From contig CM060125.1 of the NCBI GenBank assembly GCA_030522415.1, forward strand, positions 31,907,669-31,971,668: a DNA stretch of 64,000 nt, given 5' to 3'. This document shows, piece by piece, positions 1-11,438 of the stretch (the first letter of the stretch is position 1; each line of letters opens with the position of its first letter). The position numbers were made by a program, and so were the translations under genes. Source of the stretch: Channallabes apus (Eukaryota; Chordata; Actinopteri; Siluriformes; Clariidae). The notes under the pieces were generated by a model that saw only the letters and a program-made list of their open reading frames with translations, had not been told where the DNA came from and did no database searches.

Positions 1-3000
1 AAAGAACGAAAAGATTTGACCAACCAAATTAAAGAAATTGACCAGCAGTATGCTCTATTTAAAAACCCCGATCTCTATAAAAAACGCGTAGAAGTGCAAA
101 CTAAGTTTGAACTTATTTCAACGCATGTAATTGAACGTCAATTATTAAAGAGTAGGAGCCAATTTTACATTCATGGTGACAAATCTGGGAAACTTTTAGC
201 TAATCAGTTAAAAGGATTTAGAGCACAGCAACAAATTACAAAAATTCGGATGGAGGATGGAGGATACCGTCACTACGGACCATTCTAAAATTAATGATGC
301 ATTCAGGAATTTTTATTCTCGATTATATACTTCTGAGTTCCCAAAGGACCATAGTTCAGTTGAAAATTTCTTGACTCAACTAAATATCCCAACACTGTCC
401 CCTGATTCTAGATTAGGATTAGAAGAGCCTATATCACAAGAGGAAATCAGTTCAGCTATCTCATCATTGCAATCTGGTAAGTCCCCGGGTCCTGACGGGT
501 TCCCTGCAGAGTTTTTTAAATCATTCTCCTCATACCTTGCACCACAACTAGCTTTGGTTCTATCTGAATCTTTCAAGCAAGGTAAGATGCCTGCGTCATT
601 CAATGAGGCTCGCATCACCCTCATAGCAAAGAAGGATAAGGACCCAACAGAGTGCTCCTCATATAGACCAATCTCTCTTCTTAATGTGGATGTTAAAATC
701 CTTGCTAAAGTCTTGGCTCGTAGATTAGAGAATGTTCTACCCTCAATTATATCTGAGGACCAGACCGGTTTTGTTAAAAATCGTTATTCTTACTTTAACA
801 TTCGACGCCTTATGGATATCTTGTACACACCATCAGAGGAGACCCCTGAGTGTGACCTTTCTTTGGATGCTGAAAAGGCTTTTGATCGTGTGGAATGGAG
901 TATTTATTCAGGGCTTTAGAAAAATTCAATTTTGGTCCAAGTTTTATCACTTGGGTTAAATTATTATATTCAAGCCCTACTGCCTCAGTTCTGACAAATG
1001 CTCAACAGTCTCAACCATTCAGTCTTCAGCGGGGAACTCGTCAGGGGTGTCCCCTTAGCCCATTGCTCTTTAACCTCGCCATTGAGCCACTAGCAATCGC
1101 ATTCCGTAGCTGTAGAAATATATCTGGGATTTGGAGGCAGGGAGAAGAACATAAAGTTTCCCTTTATGCAGATGATCTTCTACTTTTTTTATCGAATCCA
1201 GTCTCCTCTCTGCCACCTGTGCTGTCATTGCTCAGGGAATTTAGCTACTTTTCAGGATATAGATTAAATTTGCACAAAAGTGAACTTTTTCTGCTAGATA
1301 ATACAGCAGTAACAACTGGTATGCACAATTTTCCATTCAACATTGTGAAAAATCACTTCACCTATCTTGGTATTACAATCACAAGGAAACATAAACACCT
1401 CTTTAAAGAAAATTTTATTAGGTTGTTGAACCAAACAAGAAAGGACTTGGGACGATGGTCACCACTGTCCATGTCCCTGGTGGGCCGCATTAATGCAATT
1501 AAAATGAGTATTCTCCCTAAATTTTTATATCTCTTTCAGTCTGTACCTGTTTTTATTCCCAAATCTTACTTTGGCGCGTTAGACTCAATTATATCTTCTT
1601 ACCTTTGGAAAGGTAAACATCCACGATTGAATAAGTCCCTACTTCAAAGATCTAAAAGAGACGGTGGCATGGCTCTACCTAATCTTCGTTTCTACTACTG
1701 GGCAGCAAACATTCGATCTGTCATCTTTTGGGCTTATTTTCATAACCAACCTAATCGGCCTGCCTGGGTGGAAATGGAGATAAAGTCTATCAAAAATCTC
1801 TCTGTCTCTGCACTCCTTAGATCTGCTCTCCCCATCCCCTCAATTAAATTAATCAATAACTCAGTAGTGGTGCATACCTTGAGAGTATGGGCTCAGTTCA
1901 GAAAGCACAGCGGTCTTTTGGGCTTTTCTCTGTCCAGTCCTATCGTCTCTAACCATCTCTTCCAGCCTTCTTTACATGACTCAGTGTTTCAGGAATGGTA
2001 CGATAAGGGCATCAAGCTTTGCAAAGACCTGTTCGTTGACCATAAGTTTGCATCGTTTGAACAGCTTTCCGAGAGGTTTAACCTACCCAATTCTCATTTT
2101 TTCAGATATCTGCAAGTAAGACACTTCATTCGCTCTGTAATACCAAATTTCCCTGAGGCTCCTGCTGCAAACATTCTAGATAATCTCCTCTGTTTGTCCC
2201 CGCTGCGTAAAGGCCTAATATCCACTATTTATGGTGGATTGATGGCTTCGAGTCACACCCCTCTGTGTAAAATTAAAACTGCTTGGGAGAAGGATTTAAA
2301 TTTGTCACTATCAGATGATACTTGGAATTCAATTCTTAAATTTATCAACTCAACCTCCTTATGTGCCCGCCACTCTTTATTACAGTTTAAGGTTGTACAC
2401 AGGGCTCATCTCTCCAAACTTAAACTCTCCCGTTTCTACCCAGACATTGATCCTTGTTGTAATAAATGTAAAAGCGGAGAGGCGTCTCTTATTCATATGT
2501 ACTGGACATGCCCGAATTTGGAAAAATTCTGGAGGGATGTTTTTAAGACCCTGTCCTTCATATTGAATTGCAATCTTGAACCAGACCCTCTGATTGCTCT
2601 TTTTGGTGTCACTGGAGAAGAGGGTAAGAGTCTAAGTCCAGCCAAAAAGAGATTGTTATCTTTTGCGACACTCCTGGCCAGGCGTTCTCTTTTATTCAAG
2701 TGGAAGGATGCCACGTCACCCACTCACGCCCAGTGGCTCAGAGATATCATGTCCTGTCTGTCCCTGGAGAAGATTCACTACTCAATTCATTACTCAGACT
2801 TTAAATTTCAACAGGTGTGGGGGCCCTTCCTTCACTTTTTTCATATACATTTATAGTTTGATTCCTGTCTTATTTAATTACTTGTTTGTTTGCTTTCTTT
2901 CCCCTTTTTATTCCTCTTTATTTATTTATTTTTGCACGTAGAACCAAAAAACTTCCAGCTCCATATTCTTTTTTCTTTTTTGGTTTCTCTCAATGCCTGG

Positions 3001-3171
3001 CGTTTAGCCTTTCATATGCTTGTAAAACTGGCTTGGAGTCGGGGAGGGACGGGGTGGGTGCTATAGGGTTTATAAGGGGATTATAAAACCTGCATTAAAA
3101 TATTACATGTTTACCCTGTTTTATCCCTGTTAAAATCAATAAAAATATTGTTGAAAAAAAAAAAAAAAAAA
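1..3171 (+). mobile_element. L1/Tx1-type LINE, 5' end outside the window
   Basis: Non-LTR retrotransposon copy entered in mid-ORF2 at the window edge. It runs through reverse transcriptase, a C-terminal Cys/His motif and a 3'UTR, and ends at an AATAAA-like signal and a poly(A) run (about 3153-3171). The poly(A) end and L1-style RT place it in the L1/Tx1 group rather than the L2 group found elsewhere in the window. No target-site duplication can be tested because the 5' end is missing. Confidence 0.85.
16..2856 (+). pseudogene. L1/Tx1 ORF2 (linker, reverse transcriptase, C-terminal domain), frameshifted
   Basis: Would encode the endonuclease/reverse transcriptase that copies LINE RNA into the chromosome by target-primed reverse transcription; only the part after the endonuclease is present. 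Three frame segments follow one another: 16-288 (linker), 257-919 (RT palm and fingers, with GKSPGPDG and the YRPISLLN motif), and 895-2856 (RT, with RQGCPLSPLLFN and catalytic YADD at about 1165-1176, then thumb and C-terminal domain). Near 2450-2515 a CCNKC...H...C pattern matches the cysteine motif at the end of L1-type ORF2. Two frameshifts, near 260-290 and 900-915, break the gene. The long last segment of 653 codons suggests fairly recent decay. Confidence 0.88.
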
Positions 3172-3175
3172 AGTA

Positions 3176-3275
3176 AAATTACAGATTTTAAAAACTACTT
3201 TAAAAAGTAGAAATACACAAAAAAGCTACTCAATTACAGTAACGCGAGTAAATGTAATTCGTTACGTTCCACCCC
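3176..3275 (-). repeat. hAT-like element terminus fragment
   Basis: A short piece immediately after the LINE poly(A). On the minus strand it reads as the common fish repeat end with GTAACGAATTACATTTACTC followed by a T-rich stretch. I recognise it as the end of a non-autonomous DNA transposon, probably hAT, from memory of fish repeats. No second terminus is visible nearby. Confidence 0.4.
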
Positions 3276-3299
3276 TGGGACTAAATCACCTGCTGCTCA

Positions 3300-3892
3300 A
3301 TGTTTCAAAAACTAAAGAGCTAGTGGTAGATTATAGGAAGCAGAGGACCATCCCTAACCCCATAAACATCATGGGCAGTGAGATGGACGTTACTACAAAT
3401 ACCTGGGTGTTCACATTGACAATAAACTGGACTGGTCAAAGAACACTGATGCTGTATACAAAAAAGGTCAGAGTAGCATATAGTTTCTCAGGACACTTGG
3501 GTCCTTTAATGTATGCCGAACCATGCTTCAGATGTTCTACCATTCTGTCGTCTCCAGCATTTTAGAGCATATTCTTTGCTGTAGTCTGCTGGGGTAGCTG
3601 ATTAAAATCAGCTGATACCAACAGAAATAACAAGCTCATCAGAAAAACGGGCTCTGTCATTGGAGTGGAGCTGGAGTCTCTAGTTGAGGTATCTGAAAGG
3701 AGGATGCTGAAGAAACTTCTTAGTATCATGGACAACACATCACATCCCCTACACGAGTCACGGATGTCATACAGGAGCACGTTCAGCCACAGACTGAGAC
3801 TAAAGTATAAAACTGAACGCCACAGGACATCATTTATACCAGTGGCAATTAAACTCTATAACTCCTCCCCCTTCATTCTGGAGCCATCATGA
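3300..3892 (+). pseudogene. Rex1-like ORF2 C-terminal remnant
   Basis: Open pieces at 3323-3565 and 3665-3892 lie in different frames and together match the thumb and C-terminal region of the Rex1-like RT. The better preserved copy of the same region is at 45750-46127. The catalytic palm is absent, so the fragment is not functional. Confidence 0.7.
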
Positions 3893-3959
3893 CAGAATAA
3901 TCAATAGAAGTTTATCATGACCTGATACACTGTGCAATACTATCACAATAACAATACCA

Positions 3960-4147
3960 GGGTCAGGGGTAGCTCAGTGGTTAAGGCATTGGACTACGGT
4001 TCGGAAGATCCCAGGTTCAAACCCCACAACCACCAAGTTGCCACTGTTGGGCCCTTGAGCGAGGCCCTTAACCCTCAACTGCTCAGATGTGTAATGAGAA
4101 AATGTAAGTCGCTCTGGATAAGAGCATCTGCCAAATGCCTAAATGTA
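3960..4147 (+). mobile_element. tRNA-derived SINE (family A)
   Basis: The head contains a pol III A box (TAGCTCAGTGG) and a B box (GGTTCAAACCC); the tail has the widespread fish SINE motif GCTCTGGATAAGAGC. A 7-bp target-site duplication, aatacca, sits at 3953-3959 and 4148-4154. Two more copies lie at 8017-8213 and 56993-57110, both on the minus strand. The tRNA-like head is not a tRNA gene because no cloverleaf 3' half follows. Confidence 0.85.
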
Positions 4148-4767
4148 AATACCACATGCAAAACCACTGATTATGCAATATTATGAAATTCACGAGCAAT
4201 ATTTATATATATCTGGTGTGCAATATAAATCCTGAGTGCATTAACATACATGTAAATTACACAAAAGAGACAATTCTGGACCTTTCTGTACGGTCTGTAG
4301 TTTTTTCTATATATATTTTATTCTGTTTATATCGGTTTATATTGTATTTAATTTGTCCTTTAAAAAATCATCTTATCCTATTGTATCTTTTAAATATGCA
4401 GCCACTGGAGAAACAATTTCCTTCAGGATTAATAAAGACTTATCTTTGCAACATACAGATGGTATTCCAGCGGAATAATGGTTTTACCGCCACGCCTCAC
4501 AGCGACAGCATTTGGGTTTGTGCGTTTGCTGGCTTTTACCGCTGAGAGGCGCTATATAACTATAGACTGACGTCTCAGGCATCAGTTCATTCTCTCAAGG
4601 ATTAATGAGCAGATTAAATGCAGGAGGCTGTTATGATCATCATAATGTTCTTTAATAATAATAATAATGAAAATGTTATAACAAATTACATTTTTACATC
4701 CCAGTAGCATCCCCGCTGCGCTGTACCACCGCCGGCAAAAACTTTGTAAAATACAAGTGAAACATTA

Positions 4768-4940
4768 AACGAATTTACCATCACAGTACTAAAATTACAG
4801 TACAAATTTAGAATTTAAATTAAATAAAGGAGTTCTTAGTTTCCATCGAATCCGTTTCCATCTTAGTAATCTTAGTTCTATCGAATTTAAGCAAAGTAAA
4901 TGTTAACACAGTGAGCCTTTATATTTGATCACGTGTAACA
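4768..4940 (+). repeat. Unclassified interspersed repeat, inverted copy at 61141-61320
   Basis: A/T-rich segment with a clear reverse-complement match about 56 kb away. Shared words include AAAATTACAGTACAAAT, GAATTTAAGCAAAGTAAATG and TTAACACAGTGAGCC. This copy has about 30 extra bases (around 4830-4865) relative to the other. No coding capacity and no recognisable termini. Confidence 0.6.
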
Positions 4941-4942
4941 CT

Positions 4943-5296
4943 CATTCATTCATCTTCTATACCGCTTTATCCTGTATTTAGGGTCGCGGGGGACCTGGAG
5001 CCTATCCCAGGAGACTCAGGGCACGAGGCGGGGTACACCCTGGACAGCGTGCCAATCCATTGCAGAGCACATAAACACACACATTCACACACTATGGTCA
5101 ATTTGGGAACGCCAATTTGCCTAACCAGCATGTCTTTGGACTGTGGGAGGAAACCGGAGTACCTGGAGGAAACCCACCAAGCACGGGGAGAACATGCAAA
5201 CTCCATGCACACAGAGACGGGAATCGAGCCTGGCCGGGAATCGAACCCGGAACGGAGGTGCAAGGCGACAGTGCTAACCACTACACCACCGTGCCG
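4943..5296 (-). mobile_element. DANA/Mermaid-type SINE
   Basis: On the minus strand the tRNA-like head GGTGTAGTGGTTAGCACTGT is followed by the conserved body (TCCGGTTTCCTCCCACAGTC, GTCCAGGGTGTACCC) and a GAATGAATGA tail. I recognise this as the fish DANA/Mermaid SINE class. Other copies: 24590-24869 (-), 24906-25275 (+), 36065-36405 (-), 52703-53085 (+), plus a tail fragment near 6795-6835. Confidence 0.85.
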
Positions 5297-6741
5297 TGGG
5301 TGTGGTGTCAGATTAATGTGCAAAACCTATATAATAAAACTATATAAGCCACATAGCCTTTATAAGACCCTACTTTAAGAAAAAGTAGTGCACTCACAAT
5401 GATGACGAAACGTTATGATTTTGTAAAATAATGAAAGTAAATAGGGGGTGCTATTCTGTATCGGTTTCGGTGAACTTGAGGACATCAGAAAATGAAACAA
5501 AACTCTGTTTCACAGATAAAAATATAAATATACAAAATATATAGTTATATAAAGCGAAATGTCTATTGTCTATGATGTCTATAAACTAATGGAAAAAATT
5601 TTAGATTATGTAATTCTTATGAAATGTGAATTATAGATGCATCCACTGCTGCAGAGATGACGAGATGACATGATCACCTTCATCACTACAGCCAAAAACA
5701 AAGACATCACTAATTTAACATTCAATTATTAAAATGGTCAGAGTCGGTCTCCCTGTTGTTTTTCCCAGATGCATTCATAATACTTAGTCTACTTCTGCCT
5801 GTGCGCTCTGGACAACTTCATGCGCTCGGTTGAGCGCTGATTAGGCTACGTAGAGGACCTCATTTAAATTTAATTAACAAATAGTGTAAGTAAACAACTG
5901 TAACAAAGTCGGACTCACACAGGATGGTAACTTTTTCAGGATGAGCAAAGTTTATTGACAGACAGGGAGAGCACGGCAGATTCAAGAATATGCAGTCTTA
6001 ATCAGATAAAGTTCAATTCAAAACGTTACTCTCGCTAAATGAGCGACGTTGACTGATCCTTCTCTTTTTGGTTCCTTTGGGGAGGATAGTGAGCGACAGG
6101 GAATCTGTGCTGGAACCACTGAGGAGCCGGCGAGGAACACACACACACTCACGGAGTCACGGAGATGAAGACGAGGGAGACAGACGGGAAACACTTCTAA
6201 GGAGAACAAGGAGTACAGGTAAGTAGTTTAGGTAAGTATTCGATTCCTACTTTATTTAGCGATAGCGGTCCTCTTTCGTCCATACGAGCCCGGACGCTAT
6301 GTCCTGCGTGATGTGCGCTTTTAATGGTCGGTGCTTATTGACCTCAGGTGGCGGTGATTAGAATTCCGGAAATAGGGGGGCGTGGTGTTTGACTTGATTT
6401 GGAGCCTGACTCGACGGTGACAACAACAATAGGCCACATTTAGAAAAGCATTTTTATTTAGATTATAAATAAATAAATCCTACATCTATTTTATGTGTGT
6501 CAGCTGCCACTGTTCGTATACAACACTTTATCAGAGTAAATTGTTCAGTGACAACCCTGTAAATATTAATGTAAAACAGGTTCATCTGTATGAATAAATT
6601 GTTTAAATGTGTGTATCATGAGCTAATGATCATTTATTTAACGGACTCAGTTCAGATGTGAGTAAATGCTCATTGCTGCGCTGTTTAGGGGCGGGACTGC
6701 TGATGACGTTGGTCTGCTTTCTGTGTGTTTTGGTGTGTTGA

Positions 6742-6776
<35 letters not shown>

Positions 6777-6790
6777 CGTCACCTGAGAGG
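5297..6790. other. Unassigned region, no supported gene
   Basis: No ORF resembles a known protein. An A/T-rich half (5340-5900) gives way to a G/C-richer block (5990-6420) with an AG/GTAAGT-like site near 6220. The G/C-rich block could be an old LTR or a CpG-rich exon remnant; neither can be supported. A (GT)n microsatellite lies at about 6742-6774. Confidence 0.4.
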
Positions 6791-6794
6791 TGTC

Positions 6795-6840
6795 ATTCAT
6801 TCATATCTTCTATACCGCTTTATCCTGTATTTAGTCAAAT
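6795..6840 (-). repeat. DANA/Mermaid SINE tail fragment
   Basis: A run of about 40 bases (TCATTCAT...ACCGCTTTATCCTGTATTTAG) matches the 3' tail of the DANA-type SINEs in this window and then stops, so it is a severely 5'-truncated copy. Confidence 0.6.
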
Positions 6841-6950
6841 GGTCTTATATATTCATGTAAAGTCGTGGATTATTCAGTGAAACAGAGGCTCTGCTGAAAA
6901 AAGTTCAGAGGACGGCGCGCCCGAGAGAGGTTGTGCTCGGACTCTGAGCT

Positions 6951-7223
6951 TCTGCGGATTCTAAAATTGACATTGTTACTGTTTTTTAATCGCTGGAATG
7001 GAAGAGATGGAAAGTTTCCTCATCATAACATGCCTTGTATTGTTTTTAATCACTCTATACACAACCCAGGATTTTTTTTAATGCTCTTTTATAAATGGAA
7101 AATACAAATGGAATATATCAATTTTTTTTTGTAGAAAATCTAAAAAGAAAATTTCTACCAAAGAAAATTATTGTGTGTAGAGTGATTAAAAAACAATGTC
7201 AATTTTAGAATCTAGAATCCAGA
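6951..7223. repeat. Foldback (long inverted repeat) element, copy 1
   Basis: The left arm (about 6951-7070) contains TTCTAAAATTGACATTGTT, CATAACATGCCTTGTATTG and TTTTTAATCACTCTATACAC. The right arm (about 7168-7223) carries reverse complements of the outer and inner parts but lacks the middle of the arm. The same family occurs with both arms nearly complete at 60581-60885. The design suggests a MITE-like non-autonomous DNA transposon; no transposase is seen. Confidence 0.65.
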
Positions 7224-7434
7224 AGATTTTAAATTCTTCAGAAGAGCCTCAGGTCCAAGAGGGTCTTAAAGTGGGGAGAGGTACATTTTAGTTCCTCTGA
7301 ATGCATAGATGAGAACAGCTGATTCACAGCTGGGGAGGGTGAATAATTTGTATTTGAATGTTGTCTGCCATTGTAAAGCACACAGTGACACTAAAACAAC
7401 AACAACCCAAGATTAATAGGAATAAGAGGCCTTT

Positions 7435-7760
7435 ATTACACTGCGTTCCAAATTATTATGCAAATGATATATTTCCCTGATTTTCATAATTAGTCAATGC
7501 AAATGACAGTCAGTATAAATTTCTAGTCATCAACTATTAGGGTATAATTTGAATTTTATTGAACAAACCTCCTAATGATAACAATATTTATTTTTAAAAT
7601 AAAAAAACTGAAAATGCACTGTTCCAAATTATTCTGCACAACAGAGTTAAAACATTTTATAGCTTGTAAAGAACTGAAAATAGGCTTTTGTTGAATTTGC
7701 AGCATTATGAGGTCATATTTACTGAAATCAAAAGCTATTTAAATCAAAAACATCCTAACA
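7435..7760. repeat. DNA-transposon-like repeat with TTCCAAATTATT motifs
   Basis: A/T-rich segment starting CTGCGTTCCAAATTATTATG and containing a second CTGTTCCAAATTATTCTGC about 180 bp further on. The first motif resembles termini of vertebrate DNA transposon families that I cannot name with certainty. No coding sequence is present. Confidence 0.45.
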
Positions 7761-7767
7761 GGGCATT

Positions 7768-8300
7768 GTCACAGTCGGGCCAGGCTCCGACGCCAACCAA
7801 ACACAGCGCCCTTTATCCCCAGTATATTAACCATGATCACCTGAAGTCAATCAAGGCACGCCCATAAGAAGCACACACCACACGACAGGCATTGTCCAGG
7901 CTCGTAGTTGCTAAGGTGGACCGAATCGCTGAGATCACAAGTAAGAAAAGTATTTTTGTGCTACTTACCTGTACTCTGTGTTCCTCAGAAGTATCCCTGT
8001 CTGTTTCCTGCGTCTTACATTTACATTTAGGCATTTGGCAGACGCTCTTATCCAGAGCGACTTACATTTTTATCTCATTACACACATGAGCACTTGAGGG
8101 TTAAGGGCCTCACTCAAGGGCCCAACAGTGGTAACTTGGTGGTTGTGGGGTTTGAACCTGGGATCTTCCGAATCGTAGTCCAATGCCTTAACCACTGAGC
8201 TACCCCTGGCCCCGCGTCTTCATCCTCACGGCTCCATGGTGTGTGCCTCACGCCGCTCCCAGGTCTCCTCTGTATGGAACTCCGCGCAAAACATTGTCTC
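7768..8300 (+). repeat. Possible degenerate LTR, interrupted by a SINE
   Basis: Starts TGTCACAGTCGGGCCAG, contains splice-like and A/T-rich promoter-like stretches and is split by the SINE at 8017-8213. The TGTCACAG start is typical of fish Gypsy LTRs, but no partner LTR and no terminal CA flanked by a duplication could be confirmed. Confidence 0.3.
8017..8213 (-). mobile_element. tRNA-derived SINE (family A)
   Basis: Minus-strand copy of the SINE at 3960-4147, with B box and A box near the right end. The 7-bp target-site duplication gcgtctt is at 8010-8016 and 8214-8220. The copy appears full length. Confidence 0.85.
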
Positions 8301-8447
8301 CATGAAAATAAACAGTGAAGGAAATCTCAACCGACATCCAAGAACCAGCAAAAGTAACTTTTGAATAAAGACTTGCAGTATATATCACGTCACCATCCAA
8401 AAATCTGCCATTAACTCTCTCTCCCATATAAACATCGCTCATTCTTA

Positions 8448-8525
8448 ATTCAATTAAATTCAATAAAATTGTATTTATATAGCGCTTTTAACAATGGTCA
8501 TTGTCTCAAAGCAGCTTCACAAAAA
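8448..8525 (-). repeat. L2 LINE 3'-tail fragment
   Basis: Minus-strand copy of the extreme 3' end of the L2 elements in this window (TTTATATAGCGCTTTTAACA, then the ATTGTCTCAAAGCAGC block). It is under 100 bp, a heavily 5'-truncated insertion. Confidence 0.65.
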
Positions 8526-8600
8526 TGATAACCTTAAAACTTATTATTTGTGTGAGTTTCCGTCAATGTTACAGAAGCCTGGACCATACAAACAATCAGG

Positions 8601-8762
8601 ATGAGTGACACTGAACCCATCCGAGCGCTGGAAGAGGAATTACGCCATATTTTCACAACCACGACATTGCAGAGCCTGGCCGGCGGCGCTTCCAGCGCCC
8701 ACGGTTCCCAGTCCTCTGGCACGACCAACGCCTTTCTCTGGATCGGCGGGGAATTGTAAGAG
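8601..8762 (+). other. Short open frame of unknown origin
   Basis: An ATG at 8601 opens a frame of about 52 codons (starts MSDTEPIRALEEELRHIF) ending near 8760. The charged, helix-like start resembles the beginning of some Gypsy gag proteins, which would fit the LTR-like sequence upstream, but I do not recognise it as any family. It may be chance. Confidence 0.25.
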
Positions 8763-9099
8763 CTTTCTACTACAGTGCTCACTTACTTTCACTATGCAAC
8801 CGGCAAATTATCCAAATGACCAAGCCAAGATCGCTTATGTGATTTCACTTTTATCCTTTGGGTGACGTAGCTTCCTGTTTTCGTATCGTTGCCGCGAAAG
8901 TTTCGCGTTTGTATCAGCGTTTAAATTATATCGCTTTATACAATAACAATATTAATAGCAACTAGCTTTTACATCTCCATACTATTCGGCTTCGCCTTTT
9001 TTCTGCAATCTTTGGAGAACGCGCGAGTTTCCTCGTCTAAGAACAACAAACAGAATTCATCTGCAAACAACTAAAACTCCGACACAGAGGTACGTTATC

Positions 9100-9963
9100 A
9101 TGTCTACCGTTCAGCTTGTTCAGTGTGTAGAGTGCAGGATGTTTAGACATTCTTCCTCCGTCATTAGCGATAATTTTATTTGTGATAGGTGTGTGTTAGT
9201 GAGCACTCTGACGGAGAAGATATCAGCGTTAGAGGAGCGCATCCAGACTTTAGAGAGGGTTAGACAGTGTGAGAGCAGCGTTATTCCCGTAGCGGACAGT
9301 CTGGGTGCCACAGGCGGAGATAAACAGCCCCCGACTCCGGCATTAGAGCCCTCACAGCGGGGCGAGTGGGTGACGACTCGGCGGCATACTCCTTCAGCCA
9401 AAGCTAACGCTAAGGCTAGCCCACCGGAGCACACCTCCTCTGCGCCTCACGTGTCCAACAGGTTTGCTCTCCTCTTTGCTGCACCCGCTGAGAAACCTGA
9501 AAGAGCTCTGGTTATAGGAGACTCTATACTGAGTCACGTGACATTAGCTAGACCTTTAGGGGCGCCAGCGGCAGTGGTTAGGTGTATCCCGGGAGCCAGA
9601 GCACCGGACATAGCAGGTAATCTTAGGGCTCTAGGACAGCACAGGTTCTCTAAGATAGTGGTACATGCTGGAGCTAATGATATACGCCTTCGTCAGTCAG
9701 AGGTTAGTAAGAGTAACTTTACAGAGGTGTTTAAATTAGCGAAGGCGATGTCCGATGAAGTAATATGCTCTGGTCCCATCCCAATGAGACGTGGCGACAT
9801 AGCTTACAGCTGGTTATGGTCGCTGAACCGCTGGATGTCCAGGTGGTGCACCGAAAATAATGTGGGCTACATAGACAACTGGAAGACCTTTGAGGGCAAA
9901 GCTGGCCTGTTAGGGCGGGACGGTGTCCATCCCACTCGGGAAGGTGCTGCTCTCATTTCCTGA
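9100..9963 (+). CDS. L2 LINE ORF1 with SGNH (GDSL-like) esterase domain
   Basis: A 287-residue open frame. An N-terminal CVEC...CDRC pattern (Cys 9, 12, 28, 31) could bind zinc. A coiled-coil-like stretch follows (about residues 37-56), then a Ser/Pro-rich linker, then an SGNH hydrolase domain from about residue 135: GDS block at 140-142 (putative nucleophile Ser142), GAND at 191-194, and DGVHPT with the catalytic-type Asp/His at 274-277. Esterase ORF1 proteins are known in CR1/L2-clade LINEs, where they bind nucleic acid; the role of the esterase is not settled. The frame is intact although ORF2 of the same copy is dead. The ATG at 9100 is chosen because it directly follows the conserved GAGGTACGT end of the 5'UTR. 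Confidence 0.85.
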   Translation: MSTVQLVQCVECRMFRHSSSVISDNFICDRCVLVSTLTEKISALEERIQTLERVRQCESSVIPVADSLGATGGDKQPPTPALEPSQRGEWVTTRRHTPSAKANAKASPPEHTSSAPHVSNRFALLFAAPAEKPERALVIGDSILSHVTLARPLGAPAAVVRCIPGARAPDIAGNLRALGQHRFSKIVVHAGANDIRLRQSEVSKSNFTEVFKLAKAMSDEVICSGPIPMRRGDIAYSWLWSLNRWMSRWCTENNVGYIDNWKTFEGKAGLLGRDGVHPTREGAALIS

Positions 9964-11438
9964 GCTCATAGTCTCAGTAGAGGTCTAGTTAATCGGTGAC
10001 AATCCAGAGCCCAGGCCAGGGAGCAGACAGACAGGCTAAACCAACCGTCTGCTAGCTGCATAGAGTCGTCACTCAGGGTTCACCATATTGAGACTGTGTC
10101 TGTTCCCCGATCTAAGCAAAAATGTAGAAAGACTCAGAAAGTCTCTTTTAATAATCTAATTAACATAAAGACCACAAACTCCGATCATACTGAATGCGCA
10201 GCCGGCACCTCTGATCTGAAGCTAGGATTGTTAAATATTAGATCTCTCGCATCAAAAGCAGTTATTGTTAATGAAATTATCACAGATCAGGCGTTTGATA
10301 TACTTTAACTGAAACATGGGTTAAACAGGACGAGTATGTAGCTCTAAATGAAGCTAGTCCTCCTGGATACAGCTACATACTCCAGCCTCGGTTAACTGGT
10401 AGAGGAGGAGGCGTCGCAGTTATTCATAATGATAATCTGTCTATCGTACAAAAACACAGACACAAATTTAACTCATTTGAAATTCTTTATAGTAACATAA
10501 GTGTATTTAAGTATATTAAGTCAGCTTAGTCGATTCCACTAATTATAATTTACAGACCTCCAGGGCCGTATTCTGCATTTCTTAGTTAATTTGCAGATTT
10601 CATCTCAAACCTAGTCGTTTCTGTAGACAAAGGGTTAATTGCTGGAGATTTTAACATTCATTTTGAGAATCCAGAAGACCCTCTGAGAACAGCATTTATG
10701 TCCATACTGGACTCAGTAGACGTAAATCAGTGTGTAGTAGGACATCAGTGTGTAGTAGGACACTTTAGACTTAATAATATTCTTCGGATTAATTATAAGA
10801 AATGTATTCACAATTCCACTGTCTGAAATGATCTCAGATCACTATCTTGTCTCCATTCAAGTGTGTCACAGTGATAATGTACGCACAGCACCGCGCTACC
10901 GTATTAAACGTACTTTCACATCAACTACCACACAGAGTTTTATCAGTAATCACCCAGAGTTACCAACTTCGATTAGGCCACCGTCTGACCCCACAGAACT
11001 TGATCAGGCGACTGAATATTTAGAGTCGACATTTCGTTGTAAAGAAAAATTATTAGAGATAAGAAACTCGCTCCCTGGTATAACGATCACACGCGCACTT
11101 TAAAACAGACTGCTTGGAAATTAGAGCGTAAATGGCGTCAAACTAAATTGTTAGTATTTCAAATAGCATGGAAAGAGAGCATCCTGAACTATAGGAAAGC
11201 TCTTAGTGTAGCTAGATCAACGTATCTCTCCACTCTTATAGAAGAAAATAAAAATAATCCTAGATTTTTATTTAATTCCGTAGCCAAATTAACCAGAAAT
11301 AAGACCACTACAGAAATCTCCACAACAACATCATGCAATAGTGAGGACTTCATGAACTTTTTTAATAATAAAATTGTAAATATCAGGCATAAAATTGAGG
11401 CTTTGAAACCGAACAATGTAATTGATAAAGATGTTAAC

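Larger units (their letters stand above)
3279..4440 (+). mobile_element. Rex1/CR1-like LINE, 5'-truncated 3' end (with SINE inside)
   Basis: Coding remnants of a Jockey-superfamily RT C-terminus are followed by a 3'UTR ending near 4440 in a GGATTAATAAAG-type tail, also seen at 47800-47850 and 59335-59385. Protein pieces read NVSKTKELVVDYRKQRT, then, after frameshifts, VEVSERRMLKKLLSIMDN and FSHRLRL...ERHRTSFIPVAIKLYNSS. These are the usual end of Rex1-like ORF2. A tRNA-derived SINE splits the 3'UTR at 3960-4147. The Rex1 name is from memory of the family. Confidence 0.7.

Noticed and set aside
3960..4035. tRNA gene
   Set aside because: A and B boxes are present, but the sequence continues as a SINE with target duplication and no cloverleaf 3' half.
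4967..5378. Open frames of about 110-150 codons on both strands at DANA SINEs (also 24739, 36125, 52637)
   Set aside because: They coincide exactly with SINE copies and differ in frame between copies.
5940..6420. Host promoter or exon
   Set aside because: Moderately G/C-rich with one splice-like site, but no coding similarity, and an old LTR explains it equally well.
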